This document shows positions 44,601-51,141 of a stretch of 64,000 nt of DNA, piece by piece. The stretch's first letter is position 1. Each line of letters opens with the position of its first letter. This DNA comes from Candidatus Hydrogenedentota bacterium. Lineage in GTDB: Bacteria > Hydrogenedentota > Hydrogenedentia > Hydrogenedentales > SLHB01. Below the pieces are notes generated by a model. It was not told the DNA's origin. It was given only the letters and a program-made list of their open reading frames with translations, and made no database searches. The stretch is from contig JABWCD010000006.1 of assembly GCA_013359265.1 (NCBI GenBank), forward strand, positions 248,001-312,000. Reading direction: 5' to 3'. The translations under genes were made by a program, and so were the position numbers.

Positions 44601-44796
44601 TTATTACGCTCATGGCCGGCCTGTTCGCTACGTTCCGGACGGCGCCGGCGGGTTCGTCATTTACAGTATCGGCCGGAACGGAATCGACGACGGCGGGCGG
44701 GAGGAGCCGGTCGAGAGGAACGACTACGACGACCTCGCGTTCCGGGTCGCGGCGCACGCAGCGATCGCCGGTGAGGCGAGCGATGCGCCGGGCTGA
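41644..44796 (+). CDS. ABC-2-type permease fused to a large C-terminal domain
   Basis: 1050 residues. The first ~565 form a polytopic membrane protein with about a dozen hydrophobic spans in two blocks, consistent with an ABC-2 permease for the ATPase just upstream. A further span (MRIAVGMTALFAIWLGW, ~570-586) leads into ~460 soluble residues. These start YLRGRGWPATLAELDASY and end with RLPIGLDELIPTYLEAAP and VPDGAGGFVIYSIGRNGIDDGG. The ending looks like the C-terminal Gly-rich, Asp-rich motif of pseudopilin-type and related proteins. Separate proteins with the beginning pattern are familiar from Planctomycetes and Verrucomicrobia; fusion to a permease is unusual. Which side of the membrane the domain lies on is not clear. 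Confidence 0.78.
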   Translation: MNRKVKALIWEECRVGGAIAGWCVFLSAVYLACVKWPEAAKPNWTMWNDIMVAPFSLGMPVLIALLLILNPNQSGHMVGGYSKRVLWLPVPTSVAVAVTLALRTLFIFLSAIVLMVVSGAVFEGAPTATLVLFFVFLYLAAQLLDWLRDPISGLSSAIVVGVMAAVVILIARGSDVADAIGSVQAPAWGASLALVAMVLAAAYGVSVFAVHAARVGWRVGVPEIWEWPRRIEIGKTRALRVFSSPVAAQFWFELRQSKWVLPLGTAVVSLLIILTIGAVWISGTGSASEFRLMASLAPFPALLLAAAAHGIVTRVLGFRKTHRTAGFQYVQPLTCAEMATAKTLANIAMLLPTVIVITILHAALAGGTFLSEVIPFAYSSGAANAREIAWVLVSRGILIGLIAWPLAAVGARVVLYVVTLVMSTPLIMVALLELQIIEYPHDLPQSWQSTVTFHFALWIALSGAILLCIGAFWRAWRTRTIPLRAVAGWGCAWVLAAWLLHAALPDSLPDDAKTYSNYALLVLMCLGYASLVPLPYAAIALDVARRRHGVVNAQDAAQHAMRPRRRPARMRIAVGMTALFAIWLGWRGEPTYLDYLRGRGWPATLAELDASYAAVPDSKNVALKYLAVNDQQLKRSGLFYYRTIYRDDGTGESGKRNPPTGAALYEYAHEELSDRIVAVGKAKVPDSGPIPDDVWQMSEAYWNDVTTHIVPRLKAIAESGPQPSRYPVELSDGYWAQLEHLGELRWLGRELSLDTLHWAMHGDAQEAQRAVLAFFPLQDSLRDEPLAMSQRTRIGILSNAIDALEIAMNRAALTDDHLDNLRQGFAHTLQSLEEGAAMDVTLRGERTMAVSVWDELHFLGENDLETKKYMRSRVDPTRIALGLAISPTAECMAVLYAYSNSGEAPSTYVRRRILRDSPEVESLFAPMSAIVMPSFRGFQISDAQIRMQIEIALAAIAVEQFRRAEGRLPIGLDELIPTYLEAAPADYYAHGRPVRYVPDGAGGFVIYSIGRNGIDDGGREEPVERNDYDDLAFRVAAHAAIAGEASDAPG

Positions 44797-44910
44797 TGCG
44801 CGCGGGTAGCCGGGGGTTGCGCGGTAAGACAAAGCGGAGCTTTTCGAGAGGGTACCAAGCAGAGCTTACTAACGAGTAGTTGTCCAACCTGAGACATGGT
44901 TACGTACTCG

Positions 44911-45294
44911 TTACGTACTCGTTCCCAACTTTCCAGTTGGGAACGCACTCTTGAAAAGCTCCGCTTTGCTCTTCCGGCATTTAGCAGAAGACTGCGCACG
45001 GAACCATTACGTACTCGTTCCCAACTTTCCAGTTGGGAACGCACTCTTGAAAAGCTCCGCTTTGCTCTACCGGCACTTGACAGAAGACTGCGCACGGAAC
45101 CATTACGTACTCGTTCCCAACTTTCCAGTTGGGAACGCACTCTTGAAAAGCTCCGCTTTGCTCTTCCGGCATTTAACAGAAGACTGCGCACGGAACCATT
45201 ACGTACTCGTTCCCAACTTTCCAGTTGGGAACGCACTCTTGAAAAGCTCCGCTTTGCTCTTCCGCCATTTAACAGAAGACTGCGCACGGAACCA
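44911..45294 (+). repeat. Four tandem 96-bp repeat units
   Basis: Units begin at 44911, 45007, 45103 and 45199, exactly 96 bases apart and nearly identical. Each contains a perfect hairpin CGTTCCCAAC-TTTCCA-GTTGGGAACG, then CGCACTCTTGAAAAGCTCC with a second small stem AAAGC/GCTTT, then about 40 bases ending in GACTGCGCACGGAACCA. Near-identity points to recent tandem duplication. A solitary diverged copy is at 29461-29520. Confidence 0.92.
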
Positions 45295-45549
45295 TTTTTG
45301 TTTTTCCATTTAATCGACTTTCTATCTGCTGAAAGCAGATTTATTCGTTAACTAAACAGAGGTCGTTTCGCAGGAATCACTCTCCAACCGCACTTTTTGT
45401 CAACCGTGTACCCCTCGTCTTGCAAGACGGCTTCACGTCCGGAGTGCAACGGCCTGGGCTAAGAGGTGAAGGGCGCGTTGTGCGCCCGCGGCACTTGGTT
45501 GTGCGAGTCGTTGTCATGCCCCCGTGGGGTGCGCTGAAATCGTGAATGA

Positions 45550-45660
45550 GGCAAAGCAGAGCTTTTCAAGAGTGCGTTACGAAGTGGAAACTTCGTAACG
45601 AGTAAACGAGTAATTCCATTTCAAGAACGCATCACGAAGTGGAAACTTCGTAACGCGTAA
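45550..45660 (-). repeat. Two minus-strand hairpin repeats with TTTCCA loop and altered stem
   Basis: Read on the minus strand, copy one has CGTTACGAAG-TTTCCA-CTTCGTAACG (45575-45600), followed by the same CGCACTCTTGAAAAGCTC tail as the tandem array. Copy two (about 45616-45655) has a similar stem with one arm decayed. The stem differs from the tandem-array stem at several positions, yet both arms changed together. Confidence 0.85.
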
Positions 45661-45749
45661 GGGGCCTGACACGGCGCGTACGCGGCGCGGTCGCGGGATT
45701 GCGTGTCGATGGCCTACACTTGGTTCGTTCCGTGGTGGAGGGACTTCGC

Positions 45750-46070
45750 ATGAGGCACGGTACGATTTGGGGGCGGTTGGGGCCGGAGTGTTGTTTGCGG
45801 TTCGCTGTGGTGTTCGGTTTGGCGGCCGCATGCGCGCGCGCGGAGCCGAGTGTGTCGGGCTCGCACCTGCCGATTGTGTGGACGATTGCGATTCTCGGCG
45901 CGGTGGCGATGGCCGCGTTGCCGCCGGCGATCAAGAAGTACGCGAAACTCCGCGCGCCGAGGTGGGCAATTGTAACGGCTTCGGTGTTGCTTGTCGTATT
46001 GTGGTCGTTGTTTGTGGCGCCATTGATCATCGTGCTGGGAAGCATCCTGCTCACAGGCCGGACGATGTAG
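45750..46070 (+). CDS. Small membrane protein of unknown function
   Basis: 106 residues. The ATG at 45750 has GGAGGG 8 bases upstream. The N-terminus is hydrophobic (RFAVVFGLAAACARA, perhaps a cleavable signal). Two clear spans follow: IVWTIAILGAVAMAALPPAI and WAIVTASVLLVVLWSLFVAP. Basic residues (KKYAKLRAPR) lie between them. No family recognised. It directly follows the repeat patch and is convergent with malQ. Confidence 0.65.
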   Translation: MRHGTIWGRLGPECCLRFAVVFGLAAACARAEPSVSGSHLPIVWTIAILGAVAMAALPPAIKKYAKLRAPRWAIVTASVLLVVLWSLFVAPLIIVLGSILLTGRTM

Positions 46071-46137
46071 CCGGTGGCGCGCGATCAATTCTTTCAAGAG
46101 CGGTGGTAACGGAAACTCCGCAGCGTCAATGAAGCGC

Positions 46138-47673
46138 TCATTGTTCCGGCAGCAGTCGACCGTAAATCTCCGCGAGGCCGCGCAGTTTGTCTGCCGATTC
46201 GTCGGTGAGTTGTTCGGCGGTGTAGCGCCAGGTCCAGTTATGCCCGCCGAAACTGCCGGGCAGGTTCATGCGCGCGTCGGTGTCCAGTCCCATCACGTCC
46301 TGCAACGGGAAAATCGCCGTATCCGCGACGGAGGCCATGACGGCGCGGATGCATACCCATTGGATGTCTTTGCCGGTGGTGTCAAGATACTGTTTCGCGT
46401 AGGCGCGTGCGGCTTTCACCGCTTTGCGGTCCTGTGTCGAACCGCCCTCGGCCTTCCACCAGCCGATGGTCGTGTCGTTGTCCGCGGTGCCGGTGTAGGC
46501 GACGGTGTCGCGTTCCCATTTGTGCGGGAGCAGGCCGGAGTGCGCGGCGTCTTTCCCGAACGCGAAGTGCAGCACGGCCATGCCGGGAAACCCGAAGCGT
46601 TTGCGCAGCGCTTCGACCTCGTCCGTAATCACGCCGAGGTTCTCCGCGACGACGGGCACGTCGCCCAGCGCGTTGCGCACGGCGTGAAACAGCGCATCGC
46701 GCGGGCCGTCCACCCAGCGCCCGTTCACGGCGGTTGGCTCGCCGGCGGGGACTTCCCAGTACGCCTCGAAGCCGCGGAAGTGATCGATGCGAATCCAATC
46801 GACGAGACGCAGCGTTGCGCGGATGCGTTCGATCCACCAGTCGTATCCATGCTCGGCGTGCAGGTCCCAGCGATAGATGGGGTTGCCCCAGAGCTGGCCG
46901 GTTGCGCTGAAATAATCCGGCGGCACGCCCGCGACGACGGTCGGGTTGCCCGCGTCGTCGAGTTCGTACAACTCGGGGTGCGCCCACACGTCCGCGCTGT
47001 CGTGTGCGACGTAGATGGGAATGTCGCCGAGGATGCGCACGCCGCGCTCGTTCGCGAAATGTTTGAGCGCGGTCCATTGTTTGAAAAACTGGAACTGCGC
47101 GAACTTCAGCGTGCGGATCGGCACGGCCAGCCGCGTGCCCCATTCGTGCAGCGAAAGGCCGTAGCGTTTCGCAATGCCCTCTTCCCACTGGTTCCACGGG
47201 AGACCGCCCTGCGCTTCTTTCGCGGCCATGAAAAACGTGTAATCGCTCAGCCAGCGGTCGTTCTCGCGGCAGAACGTATCGAACGCTTCGTGGTCCGAAT
47301 GCTTGACGTTGTCGAAGAAGGCGTCCGCCGCTTGCTGCAGCAACTTCCGCTTCCAGTCGATTACCCAGCCGAAATCGACCTTGTCCGCTGGAAACGCCGG
47401 CGCGTCCGCGATCGCGGACATCGGCAGGATGCCATCGGCCACCAGGCGCTCGGGACTGATCAGCAGCCAGTTCCCCGCGAAGGTGCTGAAACTTTGGTAC
47501 GGCGAATCGCCGTAGCCCGTCGGCCCCAACGGCAACACCTGCCAGACGCGTTGCCCCGCGCGCTCGAGCCACTCGACGAAACGATAGGCCGAATCGCCAA
47601 GATCGCCGATGCCGTATGGACTGGGGAAGGAGGTTGGGTGTAACAGAATGCCACTCGATCGATTGGTTTTCAT
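46138..47673 (-). CDS. malQ: 4-alpha-glucanotransferase (amylomaltase, GH77)
   Basis: 511 residues, the size of the short bacterial amylomaltases. The N-terminus RSSGILLHPTSFPSPYGIGDLG and GRVWQVLPLGPTGYGDSPYQ-type region are hallmarks. RIDHFRGFEAYWEVPAGE holds the catalytic Asp nucleophile, and VVAENLGVITDEV the acid/base Glu. The later GTADNDTTIGWW contains the transition-state Asp. It moves alpha-1,4-glucan segments between maltodextrins during glycogen or starch metabolism. No other maltose or glycogen genes are in the window. Confidence 0.96.
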   Translation of the reverse strand: MKTNRSSGILLHPTSFPSPYGIGDLGDSAYRFVEWLERAGQRVWQVLPLGPTGYGDSPYQSFSTFAGNWLLISPERLVADGILPMSAIADAPAFPADKVDFGWVIDWKRKLLQQAADAFFDNVKHSDHEAFDTFCRENDRWLSDYTFFMAAKEAQGGLPWNQWEEGIAKRYGLSLHEWGTRLAVPIRTLKFAQFQFFKQWTALKHFANERGVRILGDIPIYVAHDSADVWAHPELYELDDAGNPTVVAGVPPDYFSATGQLWGNPIYRWDLHAEHGYDWWIERIRATLRLVDWIRIDHFRGFEAYWEVPAGEPTAVNGRWVDGPRDALFHAVRNALGDVPVVAENLGVITDEVEALRKRFGFPGMAVLHFAFGKDAAHSGLLPHKWERDTVAYTGTADNDTTIGWWKAEGGSTQDRKAVKAARAYAKQYLDTTGKDIQWVCIRAVMASVADTAIFPLQDVMGLDTDARMNLPGSFGGHNWTWRYTAEQLTDESADKLRGLAEIYGRLLPEQ

Positions 47674-47816
47674 GCGCGGGATGGTACGTGAACGCGACGG
47701 CCACTACAATTCCGGGTGGGGCTAATCCAGCGTGTGCACATTCGCCGCGCTTCCGCGTTTTTTGGTATCATTCGATCCTTGCGGTAGGTTTCACGTTCAA
47801 ATTGCGGGTAATAGAT

Positions 47817-48350
47817 ATGACTATGCGCGTTTTTGCAGGAATTGCCGGCCTGGTTGCTTTGCTTATGGTTTCCTCCGCGTGCCGGAGCGACGGCGGCGGA
47901 AGCGTGGTCGAGAAGGTGAAGTACGACTTTGGCATCGGCGAAAAGCCGGAGGGGTACGAGAGCTTCTCGGACCGCGTGATGACGCGGCTCGATGCGGTCG
48001 GAAAGACCGAGATGAAACGGATGAATGTCGAGAACCGGTACGGCGACATCCAGTTCGAGGACGAGCAGGGCCTGCAAGGGAAGTATTACAAGCAGGTGAA
48101 GGAGTACGAGTCGCACCAGGCGCTCGAGGCGGTGCCGGTTTCGCGCGGCAGCCAGGGCGAACGCGGCTACGTGGGGTATGTGCAGTACTCGTTTCGCATC
48201 AAGCAGGGTGAACGCTTCTCGACGCGCACGGAAGCGGAGGCCGCGCCGGCGAACATTCGCACCGACGTGACCGGGAAGGAAACGTATCGCTATTCGTTTG
48301 GCCCGGGCGGCACGTGGGACGGCGCACCGGGCGAGAAGACGTCGCGCTGA
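47817..48350 (+). CDS. Hypothetical lipoprotein
   Basis: 177 residues from the ATG at 47817; a second ATG lies at 47823. The signal peptide ends in a lipobox (LLMVSSAC), so Cys22 should be lipidated. The mature part is highly charged and contains GEKPEGYESFSDRVMTRLDAVGKTEMKRMN and similar stretches with no family I recognise. The tail (ETYRYSFGPGGTWDGAP) is Gly- and Tyr-rich. It is divergent from malQ and convergent with the next gene. Confidence 0.68.
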   Translation: MTMRVFAGIAGLVALLMVSSACRSDGGGSVVEKVKYDFGIGEKPEGYESFSDRVMTRLDAVGKTEMKRMNVENRYGDIQFEDEQGLQGKYYKQVKEYESHQALEAVPVSRGSQGERGYVGYVQYSFRIKQGERFSTRTEAEAAPANIRTDVTGKETYRYSFGPGGTWDGAPGEKTSR

Positions 48351-48366
48351 ATTGACGTAAGCTGAC

Positions 48367-48984
48367 TTACTCGAAACAGATGGATTCGACCAGATGCCTC
48401 AAATCTTCAACGTCAGATTGAGGTGCGTCCTGACGCCGACTGACGGCAATTAGAAAATATTGCGAAGCCCTGGGTACGACCCATAATTCGGAGTACACCG
48501 GAAACGATTGACCGTCTACTGTGCCCATCGTGTAGGTCGCAACAGTTCGCACGGCAGCGGCGCCGCCAACCGTACAATCGTCCGGACCTTCGGCAGCAAA
48601 ATCATCCGCGAATCTACGCATTAGATCCAGCAGAATTCCTGCCATTTCCTTTGCATTTATTGGCCCGCTGCGGTTTGGTTTGACCTGGACCTTTATGGAA
48701 GGATTCAGATCCGGGTGAGGTTCTTCGTACTTTGCTGCAGACATCAGTGGCACGTTTGCATACCTTAAGAACATTTCATCGTTCGACGTAACTGTTTGAA
48801 CGTGGCGCATGTACTCGTCCGCGCAAATGAAACGCCACTGGCCGGGTTTTGTCACCTTAAATCCAAACGTTGGAGAATAGAACTCATTTGAATCGACTGC
48901 TTCACTCACCGCCCTATACTCCAGATCAGCCCAGACAATTGGACTACTGCCGTACGAACTGCTACAGGATGTCATTTGCCACAT
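48367..48984 (-). CDS. Hypothetical protein overlapping the macrodomain gene
   Basis: About 205 residues if started at the ATG at 48984; 48975 is an alternative, and the open frame continues to 49059. MWQMTSCSSSYGSSP precedes a conserved-looking beta-rich part: FYSPTFGFKVTKPGQWRF, then a long amphipathic helix AKEMAGILLDLMRRFADDFA and a strand-rich end. It could be a lipoprotein-like or periplasmic stress protein, but no family is recognisable. The start lies inside the end of the upstream macrodomain gene, which suggests translational coupling. No good ribosome site. Confidence 0.55.
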   Translation of the reverse strand: MWQMTSCSSSYGSSPIVWADLEYRAVSEAVDSNEFYSPTFGFKVTKPGQWRFICADEYMRHVQTVTSNDEMFLRYANVPLMSAAKYEEPHPDLNPSIKVQVKPNRSGPINAKEMAGILLDLMRRFADDFAAEGPDDCTVGGAAAVRTVATYTMGTVDGQSFPVYSELWVVPRASQYFLIAVSRRQDAPQSDVEDLRHLVESICFE

Positions 48985-49489
48985 GCTTGAAAATCTGTAG
49001 CACGTCCTCGCTAAAGAGCACAAACCGAACCAACTCGACCTGCGTGTATGATCCAACAAAACCCTTCACTGCCGACATCGCAATCCGCGCCGCTTCGGGA
49101 ATGGGATAGCCGTAGACTCCGCAACTGATCGCGGAAAAGGCGATCGATTTCAGTCCATTCTCGGCGGCGACTTCCAGGCTGCGACGGTAGCAGCTTGCGA
49201 GCAGTTCCGCTTCGCCTTTGCCTCCGCCGTGGTATACGGGGCCGACGGCATGAATCACGTATTTCGCGGGAAGGTCCCCGCCCGTAGTGATCTTCGCGTC
49301 GCCCGTGTCGCAGCCACCGAGCTTGCGGCATTCCGCCATGATCGCCGGGCCGCCCGCGCGATGAATCGCACCGTCTACGCCTCCGCCGCCCGCAAGCCGG
49401 GAATTTGCGGCATTCACGATCGCGTCGACATGTTCCTTGGTGATGTCGCCCTGGACAACTTCGATGCGCGTGTTGTTCACCGTCCACAT
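48962..49489 (-). CDS. Macrodomain protein, O-acetyl-ADP-ribose deacetylase type
   Basis: 175 residues, a single macrodomain. The ADP-ribose pocket is clear: VVQGDITKEHVDAIVNAAN, then RLAGGGGVDGAIHRAGG and, near the end, FSAISCGVYGYPIPEAARI. This is the MacroD/YmdB class, which removes acetyl from O-acetyl-ADP-ribose or ADP-ribose from acidic side chains. No ADP-ribosyl transferase or sirtuin is beside it. It is followed by an overlapping hypothetical gene. Confidence 0.95.
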   Translation of the reverse strand: MWTVNNTRIEVVQGDITKEHVDAIVNAANSRLAGGGGVDGAIHRAGGPAIMAECRKLGGCDTGDAKITTGGDLPAKYVIHAVGPVYHGGGKGEAELLASCYRRSLEVAAENGLKSIAFSAISCGVYGYPIPEAARIAMSAVKGFVGSYTQVELVRFVLFSEDVLQIFKHVANDIL

Positions 49490-49510
49490 TGTGCGGCCTC
49501 GCGCAGTCCG

Positions 49511-49888
49511 TTACCGCCTTTTGATTCCGAAGCCCGCGTCGAACTCATCCTCGACGTGCCCGGTGTCCTCCGCATTCAGTCGCACGAGACTGCGCAGGTG
49601 CTCGAAGCTTTCGCCGTCGATTTCGCGGAATTCGATTGCGCAGCGATCAGGGCGCACGCGCAGTATCAGCCCCTTCGTCGCAATGGCGATCGGCGGTTCC
49701 GCGCCGCGCAGAATCAGCCGCACCGAGCACGACGCGCCTTCCGTCATGCCGTGGCCGCCGGCGATCATGACGCCGCTCAGGCTGACGTTGTCGACGCTGC
49801 AGGCCACCGCCGAGCCGCCATCTTCGGTCACCTCCGCCTCGATGTGCGTGACGACCCGGGTAAACCCGCGCTTGTCTTCGTTCGTCAT
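49511..49888 (-). CDS. PilZ domain protein
   Basis: 125 residues from the ATG at 49888. The domain begins KRGFTRVVTHIEAEVT (R-x-x-x-R-like) and continues SVDNVSLSGVMIAGG, matching the D/NxSxxG half of the c-di-GMP motif, with beta-strands IAIATKGLILRVRPDRCAIEF. PilZ proteins bind cyclic di-GMP and pass the signal to a partner. The N-terminal R-x-x-x-R is only partly conserved (RGFTR), so binding should be tested. GGGAG precedes the start. The open frame to 50752 on this strand is not used. Confidence 0.85.
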   Translation of the reverse strand: MTNEDKRGFTRVVTHIEAEVTEDGGSAVACSVDNVSLSGVMIAGGHGMTEGASCSVRLILRGAEPPIAIATKGLILRVRPDRCAIEFREIDGESFEHLRSLVRLNAEDTGHVEDEFDAGFGIKRR

Positions 49889-50061
49889 GGCTGGCGCTCC
49901 CGTGTCTTGCAGGTTACACCAGTATAGCATGCGGATTCCGGGACCGGCCGCGCGGAGCATCGGACCAGGATGCGAGTCGACGCTAACGTTATACATCGGG
50001 CCGACGCGCATGAACGGAAGGCGCCGCGGCGGCGACGGACGCGTTGCGCAAAAGCCCAGTG

Positions 50062-50598
50062 CTATTTGTCCTTCAACTTTTTCTTCAGCTTCGTAAGCTT
50101 CTCGCGGGCATGGTCCGGCAGGCGGTCTTCGAGGAGGTTGGTGGAGAAACGTTCGTACGATGTGCGCAGGTGGGCGGACGAGCGCGTCAAGACCTCGTCG
50201 ATCATATTCAGGAAGTGTTCCGGAGCCATGACGAGCGATCCCAGGCCGCGGCATAAATCGCGGATGCCGCGATCGCCGGAGACCACGACGATCTCGCGGC
50301 GGTTGTGCGCGGAGTACACTTCGCGCTCGATGACGGCATCGGCCGTGAGGTGACCGGGACTGTAAATCACTTCGAGGCCGGGTGCGCCACGGTAGGGCGT
50401 GTGCAGTTCGGGTGTGCGGCCGCGTCCATCGAAGATGACCTTCGCGGGTTCGCCCGTGGTGCCGCAGTAGCGGGATACGCGATCGACGAGGGCGTCGCGC
50501 GCCGCCTCGAAATCGCGCCGCGCCAACGGCCGAAGCTGCGGGCATTGGTACATGACGTTGTACGCATCGATGAGGTATATGGAGGACATCGGGCGCAT
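50062..50598 (-). CDS. NYN/YacP-like ribonuclease-fold protein
   Basis: 178 residues from the ATG at 50598; a second ATG is at 50589. The NYN/PIN-like core is readable: YLIDAYNVMYQ at the start, KVIFDGRGR, then HLTADAVIEREVY, and IVVVSGDRGIRDLCR near the acidic cluster. A basic Lys-rich tail ends the protein. The family includes the Rae1/YacP-type endoribonucleases and likely acts on mRNA, though activity is unproven for many members. It is divergent from the DinB-like gene, with 40 bases between starts. Confidence 0.88.
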   Translation of the reverse strand: MRPMSSIYLIDAYNVMYQCPQLRPLARRDFEAARDALVDRVSRYCGTTGEPAKVIFDGRGRTPELHTPYRGAPGLEVIYSPGHLTADAVIEREVYSAHNRREIVVVSGDRGIRDLCRGLGSLVMAPEHFLNMIDEVLTRSSAHLRTSYERFSTNLLEDRLPDHAREKLTKLKKKLKDK

Positions 50599-50638
50599 AC
50601 TGTAGCATGTTGTCCGGCCAAACCGGCGGAGGCGCACC

Positions 50639-51079
50639 ATGGATAATCTTGATCGGCTTGTCGCGTACACGTGCTGGGCCAATCGCACGTGGTTGGACTT
50701 CGTGCACGCGCACGCGGCGAAGGACGACTTCCTCACGATGACGATTTCGCACATTTACCTCGCCGAACAGATTTGGTTTCAGCGGATTTACGGCGAGGAA
50801 CTGCGCGGCGACGTGTTTTCCACGTTGACGAAACCGGAGCTCGAGGCGATTGCGTCGCGCGTGAAGGAACGGTACGCGGAGCAGTTGGAGAGCGACCTAC
50901 ACCGGGTGCTCCGTTATACGCGACTGAACGGCGAGGCGATGGAATCGGTAGTGCTCGACATCCTCAATCACCTTGTGACGCACGGTTCCCACCACCGCGG
51001 GCAAATGGCGCGGCACGCGGCGCAGGGCGGATTGAAGCCGCCGGAGACCAGCTTTATCGGCTTCTCACGGAAGCACTGA
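50639..51079 (+). CDS. DinB-like four-helix metal-dependent protein
   Basis: 146 residues. The usual DinB pattern is present: His in an early helix (TISHIYLAEQIWFQRIYG) and the paired His motif in LNHLVTHGSHHRGQMARHAAQGG. These form a metal site. Proteins of this fold include thiol transferases acting with bacillithiol, mycothiol or glutathione, and uncharacterised damage-inducible proteins. The function cannot be narrowed here. Confidence 0.92.
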   Translation: MDNLDRLVAYTCWANRTWLDFVHAHAAKDDFLTMTISHIYLAEQIWFQRIYGEELRGDVFSTLTKPELEAIASRVKERYAEQLESDLHRVLRYTRLNGEAMESVVLDILNHLVTHGSHHRGQMARHAAQGGLKPPETSFIGFSRKH

Positions 51080-51100
51080 TTGATGGAGCCGGCGGTGAAG

Positions 51101-51127
51101 GGAGCACGGGCGGGACGCCGGTGCTCC
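51101..51127. terminator. Hairpin between convergent dinB-like and GH172 genes
   Basis: GGAGCAC (51101-51107) pairs with GTGCTCC (51121-51127), with further GC pairing inside. It follows the DinB-like stop by 21 bases. No long T-run, so it may be a repeat or a weak bidirectional terminator. Confidence 0.55.
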
Positions 51128-51141
51128 ATTTACCGTCTCGA

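Larger units (their letters stand above)
44797..45749. other. Gene-free repeat patch of about 950 bp
   Basis: Holds a degenerate minus-strand hairpin repeat (about 44825-44870), the 4 x 96-bp tandem array, a perfect 14-bp palindrome CGTCTTGCAAGACG at 45416-45429, and two minus-strand hairpin repeats (45550-45660). Long open frames on both strands exist only because 96 is divisible by 3. No credible gene was seen. Confidence 0.75.

Noticed and set aside
44911-45294. CRISPR array
   Set aside because: Units are contiguous 96-bp copies without variable spacers, each with the same internal hairpins; no cas genes nearby.
44724-45351. Long open frames on both strands with repeating peptides
   Set aside because: They are produced by four 96-bp tandem units whose length is divisible by 3; no start context or family.
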